Shown: in pieces, positions 21,332 to 32,800 of the stretch
Layout: each line of letters starts with the position of its first letter
How positions within the stretch are numbered: the first letter of the stretch is position 1
From: Antilocapra americana
Lineage: Eukaryota > Chordata > Mammalia > Artiodactyla > Antilocapridae
Direction of reading: 5' to 3'
Length of the DNA stretch: 64,000 nucleotides
NCBI GenBank assembly: GCA_007570785.1
Contig: ML660201.1
Span: forward strand, 35,053,405 to 35,117,404
Made by a program: the position numbers and the translations under genes
The notes under the pieces: generated by a model
What the model was told of the DNA's origin: nothing
What the model saw: only the letters and a program-made list of their open reading frames with translations
The model's database searches: none

Positions 21332-22856
21332 AATATAGTTATTTTCTTAAAGTATTATTTAGATTTAACACAAGGAAAATATATTGCCATTTTCCATTAA
21401 TTTATAAATATTTAAAACTATCCAGTTTTAATTTATATTATAATACATATCAACAGATGTAAATTGTATAATGAAAAGTTCTCTGGAGTCTTCAATAAAT
21501 TATCAAAGTGTAAAGAGACTTGAAACCAAAATATTTGAGACCTGTGGCAACTAGAACAACTCTCCATGAGGTATTCAGGTCTAAGCATCCATCTTTAACC
21601 ACCTGTCAGAAAATTCGAGTTGAATGCTGCCTGGGTGCTTCCAAATTGGAAAAAAAAAAATGGTAATTTTTTTTCTTTAAACTGTGAGTATTTCATTCAA
21701 GGGCAAGACATTTAATCCAACTTTTAAGAGCTTTGCAGTGTATATACAAGTTATCTCCTCCTCCTCCTCCTCCTGTTCTTTGCTTCTATCTGTACTGTAC
21801 CCTTTACCTCCTCTCATCCCATCTTTAATCCAATTATTAGTCTGATTCATTATCTAGATTCAGATTCATCTTTTCCTAATTTTTTTCTGTTCTACTAAAT
21901 ATTTTCTAAGAGAATTCCAGCTTAATCAGTGTTTAAATTCTGCTACAAAGGTCACTTTTCTTGGGTCATAGAATGCTTTGTTCTTTCTCTCCTGCCCTAA
22001 TAGTTTTTTAGGAGTAACACAGTTGGTTTGTCTTTCTATTATTTAATGATTTAAAAGTTCAGAGTTAATTTTTTTACAGGTAGTAATTAATGTAAAGACA
22101 TTCAGCTGCTGCCCTAAATTTTAAAAATTGAGCAAGAACATTTATATATAGCAGATTAAAATTTTTTTTCTAAAAAAGCACTTTTAAAAATGTGGTAGAT
22201 GTACACAAGATCAGAGTACATACCTATGTTAGCTATAGCTAGTACATAAAGCCTGTGACTGCACAGGTATTATTGTTTAAAGTTTCAGTTAAAAATGAAG
22301 CTATTTGAAATATATTTGGGACAAAATTTAAATAGTAGTATAGTTGGTATATAGAGAGGGCATACTCATGAAAGCATTACCTAAGTGGTTGAATTTGGGA
22401 AACCATGTCACAAAGAGAAAATCAGAGTTACAACCACATTGTAGCTTCTCCCATCTTCTATAATTTTGCCCCTTCAACTTCCATTTCTGAAATATTATAT
22501 TTTTATGTGATGAAGCCTTTCAAATTTTTCTGCTCAAGCAAAATACTTGAAACTCACATTAACATCTTTTTTTCTGGATATGTTGTATACACGTTCATGA
22601 TGTAGAAATTGATAAGAATGATTTTTAATTTTCCTGAAAGCAAGACTTCATTTATTGTACAAAATAGTTTAGTCTAGTTATAGGAAGCAGAGATTTTATG
22701 AATAAAATTAATGAGTGAACAATATAAACTTCAGTAACCTTCAAGGAAAGGAAATTAAATCAACATTGCCCTCATTGCTCTGGATTAAACTTTTAGTTTT
22801 TAAAGCACTTGTTGATATTTTTGCCTATTTTCTGTAATGAAGTAAAAGTCGCTTTA
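21332..22856. other. Unassigned AT-rich intronic stretch
   Basis: No recognised transposon. It contains a (TCC)n microsatellite at 21755-21774 and several T-runs. No supported exon. Confidence 0.4.
21755..21774 (+). repeat. (TCC)n microsatellite
   Basis: About six and a half CTC/TCC units in a row. Confidence 0.9.
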
Positions 22857-23006
22857 AAAAAATTTTGTTTTTTATTTACTGCGTTGGGTCCCAGCTGCGG
22901 CATGTGGCATCTTCTGTTGTGGTGTGTGGGGTACGTTCCCCAACCAGGGGTTGAATTCAGAGCCCCTGTGCTGGGAGTTTTGACCAGTGGACCACCAGGG
23001 AAGTCT
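22857..23006 (-). repeat. CHR-type tRNA SINE, antisense
   Basis: The A/T-rich tail side is on the left. 'tgcgttgggtcccagctgcg', 'caaccaggggttgaattcag' and the terminal 'tggaccaccagggaagtc' identify it. Confidence 0.8.
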
Positions 23007-23825
23007 CCCCAAGTTTTTTTTGACAAAGAAAAAATCATAGCTCATGTTGTAATCTACAGTGCTGACCTTGCACTTTAGAGAAGCATTTCATATATGTATG
23101 TAATTGAAACTTCTCTTTACACTCGAAAACAATTTTTGTTACCTTTCCCCAGTTGTCAGAATGCTACCATATCAGACTCATTCTTTTAGTAAGCATCGCT
23201 TCTTCCCTCCTTCATAATACATTGCTCCTGTCATAGGAAGCATATTAACCAATATGCACTTTAGGAAGCATGCTTTCTTTCAGGCCTAGAGAAAGCCACA
23301 TGTATCCATTAGGAAAGCATTTGCCTGCAAGTAAGAGAAAACACACAATGAGTTAAACAAATAGTGATTCCTTTTCTTCTCACATGATGAGAAGGCCACA
23401 GATGGGTGTTTCCAGACATTCATGCAGCTCCTCAAAAGTGCCAACATCAACATTCCTTTGTGGTCACACAATGAACAGCACAAGTCTAGACAAAATATCT
23501 TTATTCTAGCGAAAGAGGGAGGTACCAGGGAAGGAAAGTGTTACACTACCAGATGGATTCCTTTTTATGAGAATTTCATTCAAAAGCTTTTCCAGAAGAC
23601 CCTCCGTAGTTTTCTGCCTCTGTCACATGGCTACCTATGTTGCAAGGATGCTGGGAAAAGAGTACTTGGCTTTTCAGCCTCTAAATTGGGAGGAACAAGA
23701 AGGGGTAAATGTAATTTCAAGTGATTGAATAAACAAGAAAAAAAAAGGAGCATTGAAATAAGATTAAAAGATTGAAAGGGAAAAAGGAAAAACTAAATGG
23801 TAACAATAATACTTCTTATTTTTGT
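23007..23825. other. Unassigned intronic stretch
   Basis: No coding or repeat identity seen. A-rich and purine-rich towards 23740-23800. Confidence 0.4.
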
Positions 23826-24010
23826 TTATTAACTGAGTCCTTACTCGGTACCATGGATTATGCTATCTTATATATATTCCATCTCATTCTCACAAAAACT
23901 CTACAAAGTAGATAAGATCATTTGCTACTTACAGATGGGAAAACCCAAGTTAACTACATGCCCAAGGACTTGTTTTCAGGTTGAGATTTGACCTGAGCTG
24001 ACTCTGACTT
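23826..24010 (+). repeat. MIR SINE
   Basis: 'actgagtccttactcggtac', 'tccatctcattctcacaaaa' and 'ttacagatgggaaaacccaa' keep the MIR order. Confidence 0.7.
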
Positions 24011-24874
24011 CAACATTGCCTCTCCTGAGACCAGCCCTTAGAACGTGTGGTTTTCTCTTCACTGTGGGTCCCTTTAGATACTTCTCCAGAATGCTGCAGC
24101 AGATTACATACTGCCTGAAATGCAGGGGAAATTTTCAGGCCTCGCTTAATGAGGTGGATTGAATGAAGAATGCTTGAATAGTTCTAGCAAATGCCACTGC
24201 AGCACTTTCCTCTGCAATAATTACCTTTCATCATTCAGGTTTTCTGCTCTTGGAACTCATTACTTCAATTCTGAATTCTGATCTGATGCACAAGAGGATT
24301 CCATACATATTGAGTGCTTTGAGATGGGCTTCTATTTTAGGAGGATTCTGTTCATAAGCAGCTCATAGAGGCCTGTTTGTCTATTTAGAGTTGTACAGTC
24401 AGCTACTCTTGGCCAATTATCTTGGTGTGTTCATGCAAGGTCACCTTCAGGATTCAATCCTATGTAGGTCAGTTACTTTTATCCAGAGAGAAATTCTATC
24501 CTACAGATTGGTTCTTAGTCTGGTTATTTATGGGAGTTCCTAAGAGAGATTTGCATTCACTCATACACTCAGTGAAAGGATACTAAGGAATCAAAGATGA
24601 ATATGATCTCTGACTATACTATGAGAAACTGAGAACTAAGATTGTGCCTTGGTCGTTTTTTTTCCTTCCAATTTTAACACTGTGCCTGGGATTTATTAAC
24701 CACTTAGTAACCTTACATATTGATTCAACATATATTTGATCAGAGCTCATTTTGTACCAGGCACTAGAAGCAAAGCAGTAAACAAGACAGGTGTGATTCT
24801 CATTACCTGTGAAGCAGATGCTGTTATGGGGAGATAAACAGTGAAAAGTTAGTAGAATCATAAAATAGAGAAAC

Positions 24875-25260
24875 AAGGTCCAGATGTCCATCAGTAGGAG
24901 AATGGATAAAGAACAAAGTTATACCATGCTTTACTACTCAGCAGTGAGGATGAACAAACTATTTCTACCCCTAACCATGTGCCAGAATTTCATAAAGCTT
25001 GACTGCACTGACATCAGGTTCAAAAACAGACAAAATGTTTCTCTGATGATAAAGGCAGGTCACCTTTGGAGAGGGGAAATGCCTTTGGGAAAGTACAGGA
25101 ACTTCTGGGGTCCAGGTCATCTTGAAAAGAGAATTGTTTCCATAGTAAATTTCTCTGTGTCAAGATTTCTCATGCTCTGTGCTTAGGGTGTATAGTTTTC
25201 TACATGCAGGTTATAATTCAGTTAAATTTATATTAGAAAAGGTAAATGCTGACTGTGATA
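24875..25260 (+). repeat. Old L1 ORF2 3'-end fragment, sense
   Basis: 'cagatgtccatcagtaggag' and 'atgctttactactcagcagt' are typical of the C-terminal end of L1 ORF2 and its 3' UTR. Frame decayed. Confidence 0.65.
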
Positions 25261-25620
25261 ATGGTTGTGGAGGAAATGCACGGGGTCTAGGGTAACTTGA
25301 TAGAGACTAGTTTGGGGGAGCATCATGGTAGGCAGGGTGGGCTGAGAAGACCTTCCTGAGAGATACCAGGTAGGCTGAGTCCTCAGGGTGAGAAGTTGAC
25401 AGCCTTGGGGAGAGGAAGGGAAGAGCATCCCTGGCAGGGGAATGGCAGGTGCAAAGGCTTCTGGGCAAGAAAGGTCAGGGTGCATTGAGAAGGAGAAAAG
25501 AGGTCAGTGTGGCCAGAGCAGAGTAAGTGGAGAACACAGGGGGACCAGAAGCCGGGAGTGTATAGAAGCCGCATTACTTAGGGCCATGGGCATTTGGTCT
25601 GTGGTCCGCCCCTTGCACTG
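25261..25620. repeat. Purine-rich old interspersed repeat, family not identified
   Basis: 'cctggcaggggaatggcagg', 'gcaaaggcttctgggcaaga' and 'ggtcagtgtggccagagcag' follow a layout seen in old mammalian repeats. I cannot name it. Confidence 0.35.
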
Positions 25621-25731
25621 GACTCTTTTTTGATCTGGAGAGTGTGCTGAGATCCTTGGCTACATCATCCTGTGTCCTATTCATCTCTCCAGAGAAGCCT
25701 TAAGAAGTAGGTTTTGTAAACCCCGTGTTAT

Positions 25732-25811
25732 GTTGGGTTAGCCAAAAAATTCCGTTCGAGTTTTATAACAGCTCACAGAAAAACCCAAATGAACTTTTTG
25801 GCTAGTCCAAC
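25732..25811. repeat. Mariner-type MITE, 80-bp hairpin
   Basis: Near-perfect palindrome: GTTGGGTTAGCCAAAAAATT on the left arm pairs with AACTTTTTGGCTAGTCCAAC on the right arm, leaving a short loop around 'ataacagctcac'. The arms carry the GTTCG(A)GTTTT core of bovine mariner MITEs. The same core occurs in ruminant miR-2284/2285 precursors; expression cannot be judged here. Confidence 0.85.
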
Positions 25812-26149
25812 ACAGGAAGAACAAAGGCTTAGGGATACTAACTTTCCCAAGGTCACCCACTTTGGAAATGAGGGGTATCGCTACTGTTTGTACTCCCATC
25901 TCTCTGACTCCAAGCCCACATTTTCAACTCCTTGCTCCTGACCCCACCTCTAAGGACTGGTGCTCAGAACAACTTCATAGCACAGTGAGTGTGCACTTAG
26001 GGTTGTGACCAAAGATATAAACAAGTAGAAAATTCCACCTGGGCAAGTAATTCATGGGCTGGATTTTGTGGATACATAATGGATTTTCCCATAGGTGTGC
26101 TTTCTTGAGGGAACGGTAGGCAAAGACTCAAAGATGAGAGTTAATTATC

Positions 26150-26345
26150 ACAGCAGCTAATGTTCATTGAGCATTCATGTTGTGCCAGGTTCTGTTATGA
26201 CTATTTTACTTATCCCGGTTCACTCTGAGAACAATCCTATGAGGTTGCTATTGACCCCATTTTACAGATAAAAAATTGAGATGTTCAGAGGTTAATTGTT
26301 TGCCTAGTGAGACACAGCTAGTGATTTGACTAAATGGACGCAATG
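26150..26345 (+). repeat. MIR SINE
   Basis: 'gctaatgttcattgagcatt', 'caatcctatgaggttgctat', 'ccattttacagataaaaaat' and 'gagacacagctagtgatttg' are in MIR order. Confidence 0.88.
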
Positions 26346-26582
26346 GTGGTTTGATTCATGGTGAGAAAAGAAGTGAACACAGGTGGGCAGGTGTCAAGCC
26401 CAGACATAAACACATACTAGAATTCATGTCCCTAACTCTCCTGCTTGGAGCTTGGAGTTTCCAGGGGAGTGGGGGATGTTTTGTGAGGCTTCATGACTTG
26501 GGTTCTATGAACTCAATTGAAATAAATATTCCTGGAGGCCTTCTCTTTTTGGCAGGGATTTTTTTTAATAAACTATTCCATT

Positions 26583-26700
26583 TGTGGTAAAAAATTTTAA
26601 TATTGGCGTATACATAGCTGATTCACAATGTTTGGTTAGTTTCAGGTGCACAGAAAAGTGATTCAGTCACATATATACATGTATCTATTTCAGAGTTGTT
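26583..26700 (-). repeat. L1 3' fragment, antisense
   Basis: 'ggcgtatacatagctgattc' and 'agaaaagtgattcagtcaca' match the same reversed L1 3' region found at 20420 and 43300. Confidence 0.6.
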
Positions 26701-27379
26701 TTTGAGATTTTTACAATTTGTAATCTCTCTCCTCTGAAACCCTAAACCATACTTTTGTGTGTTTTTGGTATGCTTTTCTTCTCCATCTAGACTGCGGGGT
26801 CCTTGAGGGCAATCCTTTACTGCTTTTGATTCCCCAGGGCCTAACCTTGGGGGATGAGATGAAAAATGGTGTGTTTTGTTGGTCTCAGGGCCAGGGCCAG
26901 GCAGGCAATAAGTTATTTGTAAATATTTCTTGATAAATGAGCACTAGGCTTGATTAACAAAAGGTAAGAGTGATAATGGATTTGGCTTGGGTCAACAATC
27001 CTTGTCTTCTAGATCGTGTGCACCTCGTTTTATGTTAATTATTTAAGCACTTAAGGCAAAAGCACAGTTTATTGTTTTCCATTCCATTCTTGCCCCATCA
27101 CTCACTGCATCCAGCTCCCTATCTTGCAGAGTTGGTATGGATCCAGACTTAGAAGGAATTCTGAGCAAGAAATTCTGTGAGATGCTTCAGTTGGTTCCGT
27201 ACTGTAAAGATTTGTGATTTAAATCAGCCTGCTTAAAAGAAATTCATGTGATGATGTCATTTTTATGAGCAAATCAACTGCTGCCTGATATTTCAGTATA
27301 TATAACTATGATTTTCTGTACAACTCCACTGATAATCAATATATTCAGGTTAGAACAGTAAAGCTTAAGCAGTGTAGAA

Positions 27380-27472
27380 GTGAGCTATTCCATGCTGTAC
27401 ACTTGCTACATGTGGCTACTCAACACTTGCGGTGGGGTTGTTCTGAATTGGGATGTACTTTAGGTATACCTG
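27380..27472. repeat. hAT-type MITE, left part, split by Bov-tA
   Basis: 'tgctacatgtggctactcaa' and 'tgaattgggatgtactttag' belong to a hAT MITE that resumes after the SINE at about 27703-27920 ('ttcaaagacatagtataaaa', 'ggccactgatattctagaaa'). Confidence 0.65.
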
Positions 27473-27702
27473 GGTTTCCCTGGTGGTTCAGACTGGAAAA
27501 GAGTCCACCTGCAATGCAGGAGATCTGGGTTTGATATCTGGGTTGGGAAGATCCCCTGGAGAAGGAAATGGCAACCTGCTCCCAGTATCCTTGCCTGGAG
27601 AATTCCATTGACAGAGGAGCCAGGGGGGCTACAGTTCATGGGGTCACATGGAGTCCGACACAACTGAGCAACTAAAACACACAGACACACACACACACAT
27701 TG
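27473..27702 (+). repeat. Bov-tA SINE inside a hAT MITE
   Basis: From 'gggtttccctggtggttcag' through 'cctgcaatgcaggagatctg' to 'gtccgacacaactgagcaac', with an ACACAC tail. Confidence 0.92.
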
Positions 27703-27920
27703 AATTCAAAGACATAGTATAAAAATAGGATGTAAACTATTTTATTAATAATTTCTCTAATGGTTACAATCAATGTGATAGTATCTTGACATGTTACTAA
27801 TGAAGTAAATGAAAATTCATTTTACTTTTTACTTTTTGAAATGTGACTAGAAAATGAAAATTTATTTGAAAATGTAAAATTACATTGACATTGGCCACTG
27901 ATATTCTAGAAAAAAACAGC
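27703..27920. repeat. hAT-type MITE, right part
   Basis: The AT-rich centre and far end of the element begun at 27380. Confidence 0.55.
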
Positions 27921-27947
27921 TATGAATCTGATAGAAATCTAGCTCCT

Positions 27948-28086
27948 TTGTGCTGCTCAGCTGCTAAGTCCTGTCTGACTCTTTTGTGACCCCATGGACT
28001 TTAACCCTCCAAGCTCTTCTGTCCATGGGATTCCCCAGGCAAGAATACTGGAGTGGGTTGCCATTTCCTTCTCCAGGGGATCTTCC
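27948..28086 (-). repeat. BOV-A2/Bov-tA SINE, antisense, cut by gap
   Basis: From 'tgctgctcagctgctaagtc' to 'tctccaggggatcttcc', where the Ns begin. Confidence 0.9.
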
Positions 28087-28486
28087 NNNNNNNNNNNNNN
28101 NNNNNNNNNNNNNNNNNNNNNNNNNNNNNNNNNNNNNNNNNNNNNNNNNNNNNNNNNNNNNNNNNNNNNNNNNNNNNNNNNNNNNNNNNNNNNNNNNNNN
28201 NNNNNNNNNNNNNNNNNNNNNNNNNNNNNNNNNNNNNNNNNNNNNNNNNNNNNNNNNNNNNNNNNNNNNNNNNNNNNNNNNNNNNNNNNNNNNNNNNNNN
28301 NNNNNNNNNNNNNNNNNNNNNNNNNNNNNNNNNNNNNNNNNNNNNNNNNNNNNNNNNNNNNNNNNNNNNNNNNNNNNNNNNNNNNNNNNNNNNNNNNNNN
28401 NNNNNNNNNNNNNNNNNNNNNNNNNNNNNNNNNNNNNNNNNNNNNNNNNNNNNNNNNNNNNNNNNNNNNNNNNNNNNNNNNNNNNN
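28087..28486. other. Assembly gap, exactly 400 N
   Basis: Run of N between a SINE (left) and the ORF2 end of an L1 (right). Fixed placeholder length. Confidence 0.99.
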
Positions 28487-28625
28487 CAGCCATTCTGACT
28501 GGTGTAAAGTGGTACCTCATTGTGGTTTTGATTTGCATTTCTCTGATAATGAGTGATGTTGAACATCTTTTCATGTGTTTGTTAGCCATTTTTATGTCTT
28601 CTTTGGAGAAATGTAGAAACTCATA
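28487..28625 (-). mobile_element. L1 ORF2 C-terminal fragment, antisense
   Basis: The minus strand reads [20 protein letters not shown] and then [10 protein letters not shown], a hallmark of the L1 ORF2 C-terminal region, uninterrupted into the gap. 5' truncated at about 28625. An A-run at 28628 lies on its 5' side, which is not where the L1's own tail should be. Confidence 0.88.
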
Positions 28626-28689
28626 ATTTAAAAAAAAAAAAAAGAACTCATGTCACTGAATAGCTATAACTATGCCAAGGTAGTGAGTA

Positions 28690-28875
28690 ATTAGGATTAT
28701 TACCATTTTCCAAGTGAGAAAACTGAGGATGAGATAACATTTATTTATTTAATCATGGCCCTTTTCCAGCAAGGAACTGTAAGTTTGGCCAGCTCGAAAA
28801 ACATAAGTCACTTTTCCAAGATGACACAGTGGTTGATAGAACTGGGCCTGAAGTGATCTTTGCCTTTCCACTAGA
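28690..28875 (+). repeat. MIR-like remnant
   Basis: 'ttattaccattttccaagtg', 'agaaaactgaggatgagata' and 'gatgacacagtggttgatag' suggest a decayed MIR. Confidence 0.45.
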
Positions 28876-28929
28876 GCAGCAGTTCTCAGACACAGCATCC
28901 TATTGTCAATTAGGATGTGTGACTTTGTA

Positions 28930-29147
28930 CGAAAAGTGAAAGTTACTGAGTCGTGTCTGATTGTTTGTGACCCCATGAATTGCAGCCCACCAGGCTCCTC
29001 TGTTCATGGAATTCTCCAAGCAAGAATATTGGAGTGAATTGCCATGCCCTTCTCCAGTGGATCATCCCAACTCAAGGGATAGAACCTGATCGGCATCTCC
29101 TGCATTGCAGGTGGATTCTTTACCGTCTGAGCCACCAGAGTAACCCA
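28930..29147 (-). repeat. BOV-A2/Bov-tA SINE, antisense, with target-site duplication
   Basis: From 'gaaaagtgaaagttactgag' to 'ctgagccaccagagtaaccc'. The 10-bp repeat TGACTTTGTA lies on both sides (28920-28929 and 29148-29157). Confidence 0.95.
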
Positions 29148-29689
29148 TGACTTTGTATACATAACATTTAAAAGAGTAATGTTTTTAGCTGACTTTCTTT
29201 TTAGATAAATTAGAAATGATGAAAGGATGTTCAAGAATAATTTATCTTCCATACACTTCATTCATTCATCCATTTAACATGAATACATGGCATGTATTAA
29301 GGCACTAAGCTGGCCTTGGGGAAACATCAGTGAACAAAATAGCAAGAAGAGACAGATCATCTAACAAATTTGATCATAACTAACAAGTAGGTAGAATACA
29401 TGATGTGTGGCCTGGAATTACTTAGGAGGCAGATATAGGCTAGGGTTTGGGAAGGGCTTCCTGAGACTGAAGGACAGTGGAACACGCTAGATAGGGGATG
29501 GAGAAGAGAAAATAAATAGGAATCCTTCAGGGATGCTTTCCTAAGTGGGGAAGAAAGGCAGGTTTGATGAGGTAGAGAATCACATATAAACTACTGCTCC
29601 AATTATCTATGTCACACCCTGGAATAACAGGACAGTTTAAAAACTTTTGTCTATTTCCATGCTGCACTTAGCAGGATACTTACCCCCAA

Positions 29690-31066
29690 GCTTTATCAAA
29701 ATATGCTATATCAATATATATTGAAATATAACATACAGGTTTAAGACGTACAGTGTGGCAATTCAGTACATGCATATATTGCCAAATCTTACCACAAGGA
29801 GGTTACTTAACACTTCTATCCCCTCACATAATTACCATTTTTCTCTTGTGGTGATAGCATGTAACATTACTCTCTTTACAACTTTCAAATGGTTAATAGA
29901 GCAATATAAATTATAGCCACTATGTTATTAGAATCCCAGAACTTACTCATTTTATGGCTAGAAATTTTCACTCTTTGATCACATTTCCCCTACCCCTAGC
30001 CCACCAGTATTCGCTATGGTAGTCTCTATGTCTCTATTTTTATGAGTTCAGGTTTTTTAGATTCTGCGTACGTGAGAACATACAATATTTGTCTTTGTCT
30101 GTCTGACTTATTTCATTTAGCATAATGCCTTCAAGGTCCCTATGTGTTGTTGCAAAAGGAGGATTTTTCTTTTTATGGCTGAGTAATATTCCAATGTGTG
30201 TGTCTATGTACAGATGATAATATTCCAATGTATGTATGTATTTTGTATATGTATGTGCATGTGTATACACACAAATATATATATATATTTATATATATAT
30301 ATTTATATATATATATAAACTTTTCTTTACCTGTTCATACACTGATGGGCAGTAGGTTATTTCCATATTTTGGTTATTAGAAATAATACTGCAATAAACA
30401 TGGGAAGGAGTGATCTCTTCAAGAGAGTGACTTCCTTTCCTGGGAATGTATACCTAGAAGTGGGATTGCTAGATCATATGGTAGTCTTATTTTTAAGTTT
30501 TTTCAGGAACCATAGTGGCTGCACCAATTCTAGCAACAGTTAATAGAATGCCCTTTTGTCAACACCTTTGCCAATACTTGTATCTTATCTTCTTGATAAT
30601 AGCTACTCTAGCAGGTGTGCGGTGATTGCGGTTTTGATTGGCATTTCCCTCATCATTAGTAAAATAGAGCATCTTTTCATGTACTTGGTGGCCATTTGTA
30701 TGTCTGCTGTGGAAAGATGTCTATTCAAGTCCTCTGCCCATTTTTTAATCTTTGTTTTTTCTTTTGAGGTATATGAGTTCTTTATGTCTTTTGGGTATTA
30801 ACCAAGGTAGATGATTTGAAAATATTTTCTCGCATTCCATAGATTGTATTTCATTTTGCTGATTGTTTCTTTGGCTATGTGGCAGCTTTTTAGTTTGATG
30901 TAGTCTCATCTGTTTATTTTTGATGTTATTCTTTGTGATTTTTGTGTGATATCCAAAACATCATTGCCAAGACCAATGTCAAGAAGCTTTACCCTGTGTT
31001 TTCCTCTAGTAGTATGACAGTTTCAGGTCTTACATTTAAGTCTTTAACATATTTGAATTATTTTTA
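29690..31066 (-). repeat. Old L1 (L1MA/L1MB-like) 3' part, antisense
   Basis: Reversed L1 3' UTR ('acatacaggtttaagacgta', 'agtacatgcatatattgcca'), then the reversed ORF2 end ('gggaatgtatacctagaagt', 'gatttgaaaatattttctcg'). The element resumes at about 31568, beyond the nested SINE and microsatellite. Confidence 0.85.
30274..30317. repeat. (TA)n microsatellite
   Basis: Alternating AT interrupted by TTTA units, inside the old L1. Confidence 0.9.
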
Positions 31067-31372
31067 GTGAAAGTGAAAGTCATTCAGTCATGTCTGACTC
31101 TTTGCAACACCATGGGCTGTAGTCCATGGAATTCTCCAGGCCAGAATACTGGAGTGGATGGCCTTTCCCTTCTCCAGGGGATCTTCCCAATCCACGGATT
31201 GAACCCAGGTCTCCCAAATTGCAGGCAGATTCTTTACCAGCTGAGCCACAAGGAAAACCCAAGAATACTGGAGTGGGTAGCTTATCCCTTCTCCAGCGGA
31301 TCTTCCTGACCCCAGGAATTGAACCAGGATCTCTTGCAGGTGGATTCTTTACCAACTGAGTTATCAGGGAAG
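31067..31372 (-). repeat. BOV-A2 SINE (two BovA units), antisense, nested in L1
   Basis: Unit 1: 'gtcattcagtcatgtctgac' to 'ctttaccagctgagccacaa'. Unit 2: 'aagaatactggagtgggtag' to 'ttaccaactgagttatcagg'. The duplicated BovA block is the BOV-A2 layout. Confidence 0.93.
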
Positions 31373-31861
<489 letters not shown>

Positions 31862-32307
31862 AAAACCAAAAACAGCAACAACAAAATCCAACTCTGATTT
31901 GTAGCATTTGCCAATTTCTCTAGAATACAGACTCCTACCTTGGCTGATATCTACCTCTCAAAATAAAAAAAATAAATTGAATGCAAAACTGGGACGAAAT
32001 GTAGCACCCCATTATCTATCATTTCCACCAGGGAAATACAATAGATGTAAGTAATCTCAAAAACACAGATAATAATCAAAGAATCAGGAAGCACTAAATT
32101 TTGAGTTTTTGAATTTTGTTTTTAATATAATTTAGCTCTAATTTATATTAATTTTTAGTAATATGTTTAACAACTACCTCACAGAATTTCTGCAAATATA
32201 GCAATCAGCTTCCACATGCCAGTACACCCCAGCTCCAGCATGCCAATGGGCCTGGCATCTTCAATATAAAGTAATTGTGACCCTTGTTTAGAGAAAGTCC
32301 TCACCAT
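31862..32307. other. Unassigned intronic stretch before the first exon
   Basis: A-rich, with no recognised repeat, ending in the pyrimidine-rich acceptor tract. Confidence 0.5.
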
Positions 32308-32327
32308 CTCCTCCTTCTCTGTTACAG
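32308..32327 (+). promoter_or_regulatory. CADPS: Splice acceptor of the first visible CADPS exon
   Basis: Pyrimidine-rich run (CTCCTCCTTCTCTG) followed by TTACAG. It places the exon start at an ATC codon in phase 0. Confidence 0.9.
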
Positions 32328-32441
32328 ATCAGCAAACAACAGCTGCAGACAGTCAAGGACCGGTTTCAGGCTTTCCTCAATGGGGAAACCCAAATCGTGG
32401 CTGACGAAGCCTTTATGAATGCTGTCCAGAGTTACTATGAG
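32328..32441 (+). CDS. CADPS: CADPS (CAPS1) coding exon, 38 codons, probably exon 2
   Basis: Seen: a pyrimidine-rich tract ending in TTACAG precedes the exon, and GTAAGG follows it. The exon reads without stops in one frame, starting [14 protein letters not shown] and ending MNAVQSYYE. It is 114 bp, with phase 0 at both ends. Family knowledge: CAPS1 is a cytosolic and peripheral membrane protein of about 1,350 residues that primes dense-core vesicles for Ca2+-triggered exocytosis. It binds PI(4,5)P2 through its PH domain and SNAREs through its MHD region. This exon belongs to the N-terminal part upstream of the C2 and PH domains. The TVKDRF and MNAVQS residues fit CADPS; as I recall, the paralogue CADPS2 has LLKERF and CNAVRS here. 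No frameshift or missing residue is visible. The next exon in the window continues the same protein. Confidence 0.96.
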
Positions 32442-32639
32442 GTAAGGTTCACCAGACAGAAGAATGCCAACGCTGCTCAAACCTGAAGTCCGGAATTCCT
32501 GAAATACTAGTGAGAACAGTAGCCTTGGCCTTCTACAGGGCCATCCTTTCTGAGGTTAAGGGGTCTATGATTGATTATAATTTTAAGGAGTAACAGCATT
32601 TTGTTCAAGGGGTGAGGGAAACTGTAAATTGTTATAACA

Positions 32640-32800
32640 GGAAGAGTGGTGAGTGTTTTACATACCATTTCTTGTTTAATCTTGACAACGGTGATATTAT
32701 TCCCATTTTACTGATGAAGAGACTGAGGCTCAGAGAAGTTAGGTCAATTTTTGAAAGTCACACAACTATTAAAATGCCTTCCTCCTCTTTTCCTTTCTTT
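32640..32800 (+). repeat. MIR SINE
   Basis: 'cttgtttaatcttgacaacg', 'ccattttactgatgaagaga' and 'gactgaggctcagagaagtt'. Confidence 0.88.

Noticed and set aside
30274..30317. TA-rich tract as a TATA promoter
   Set aside because: Pure AT microsatellite inside an old L1, with no promoter context.
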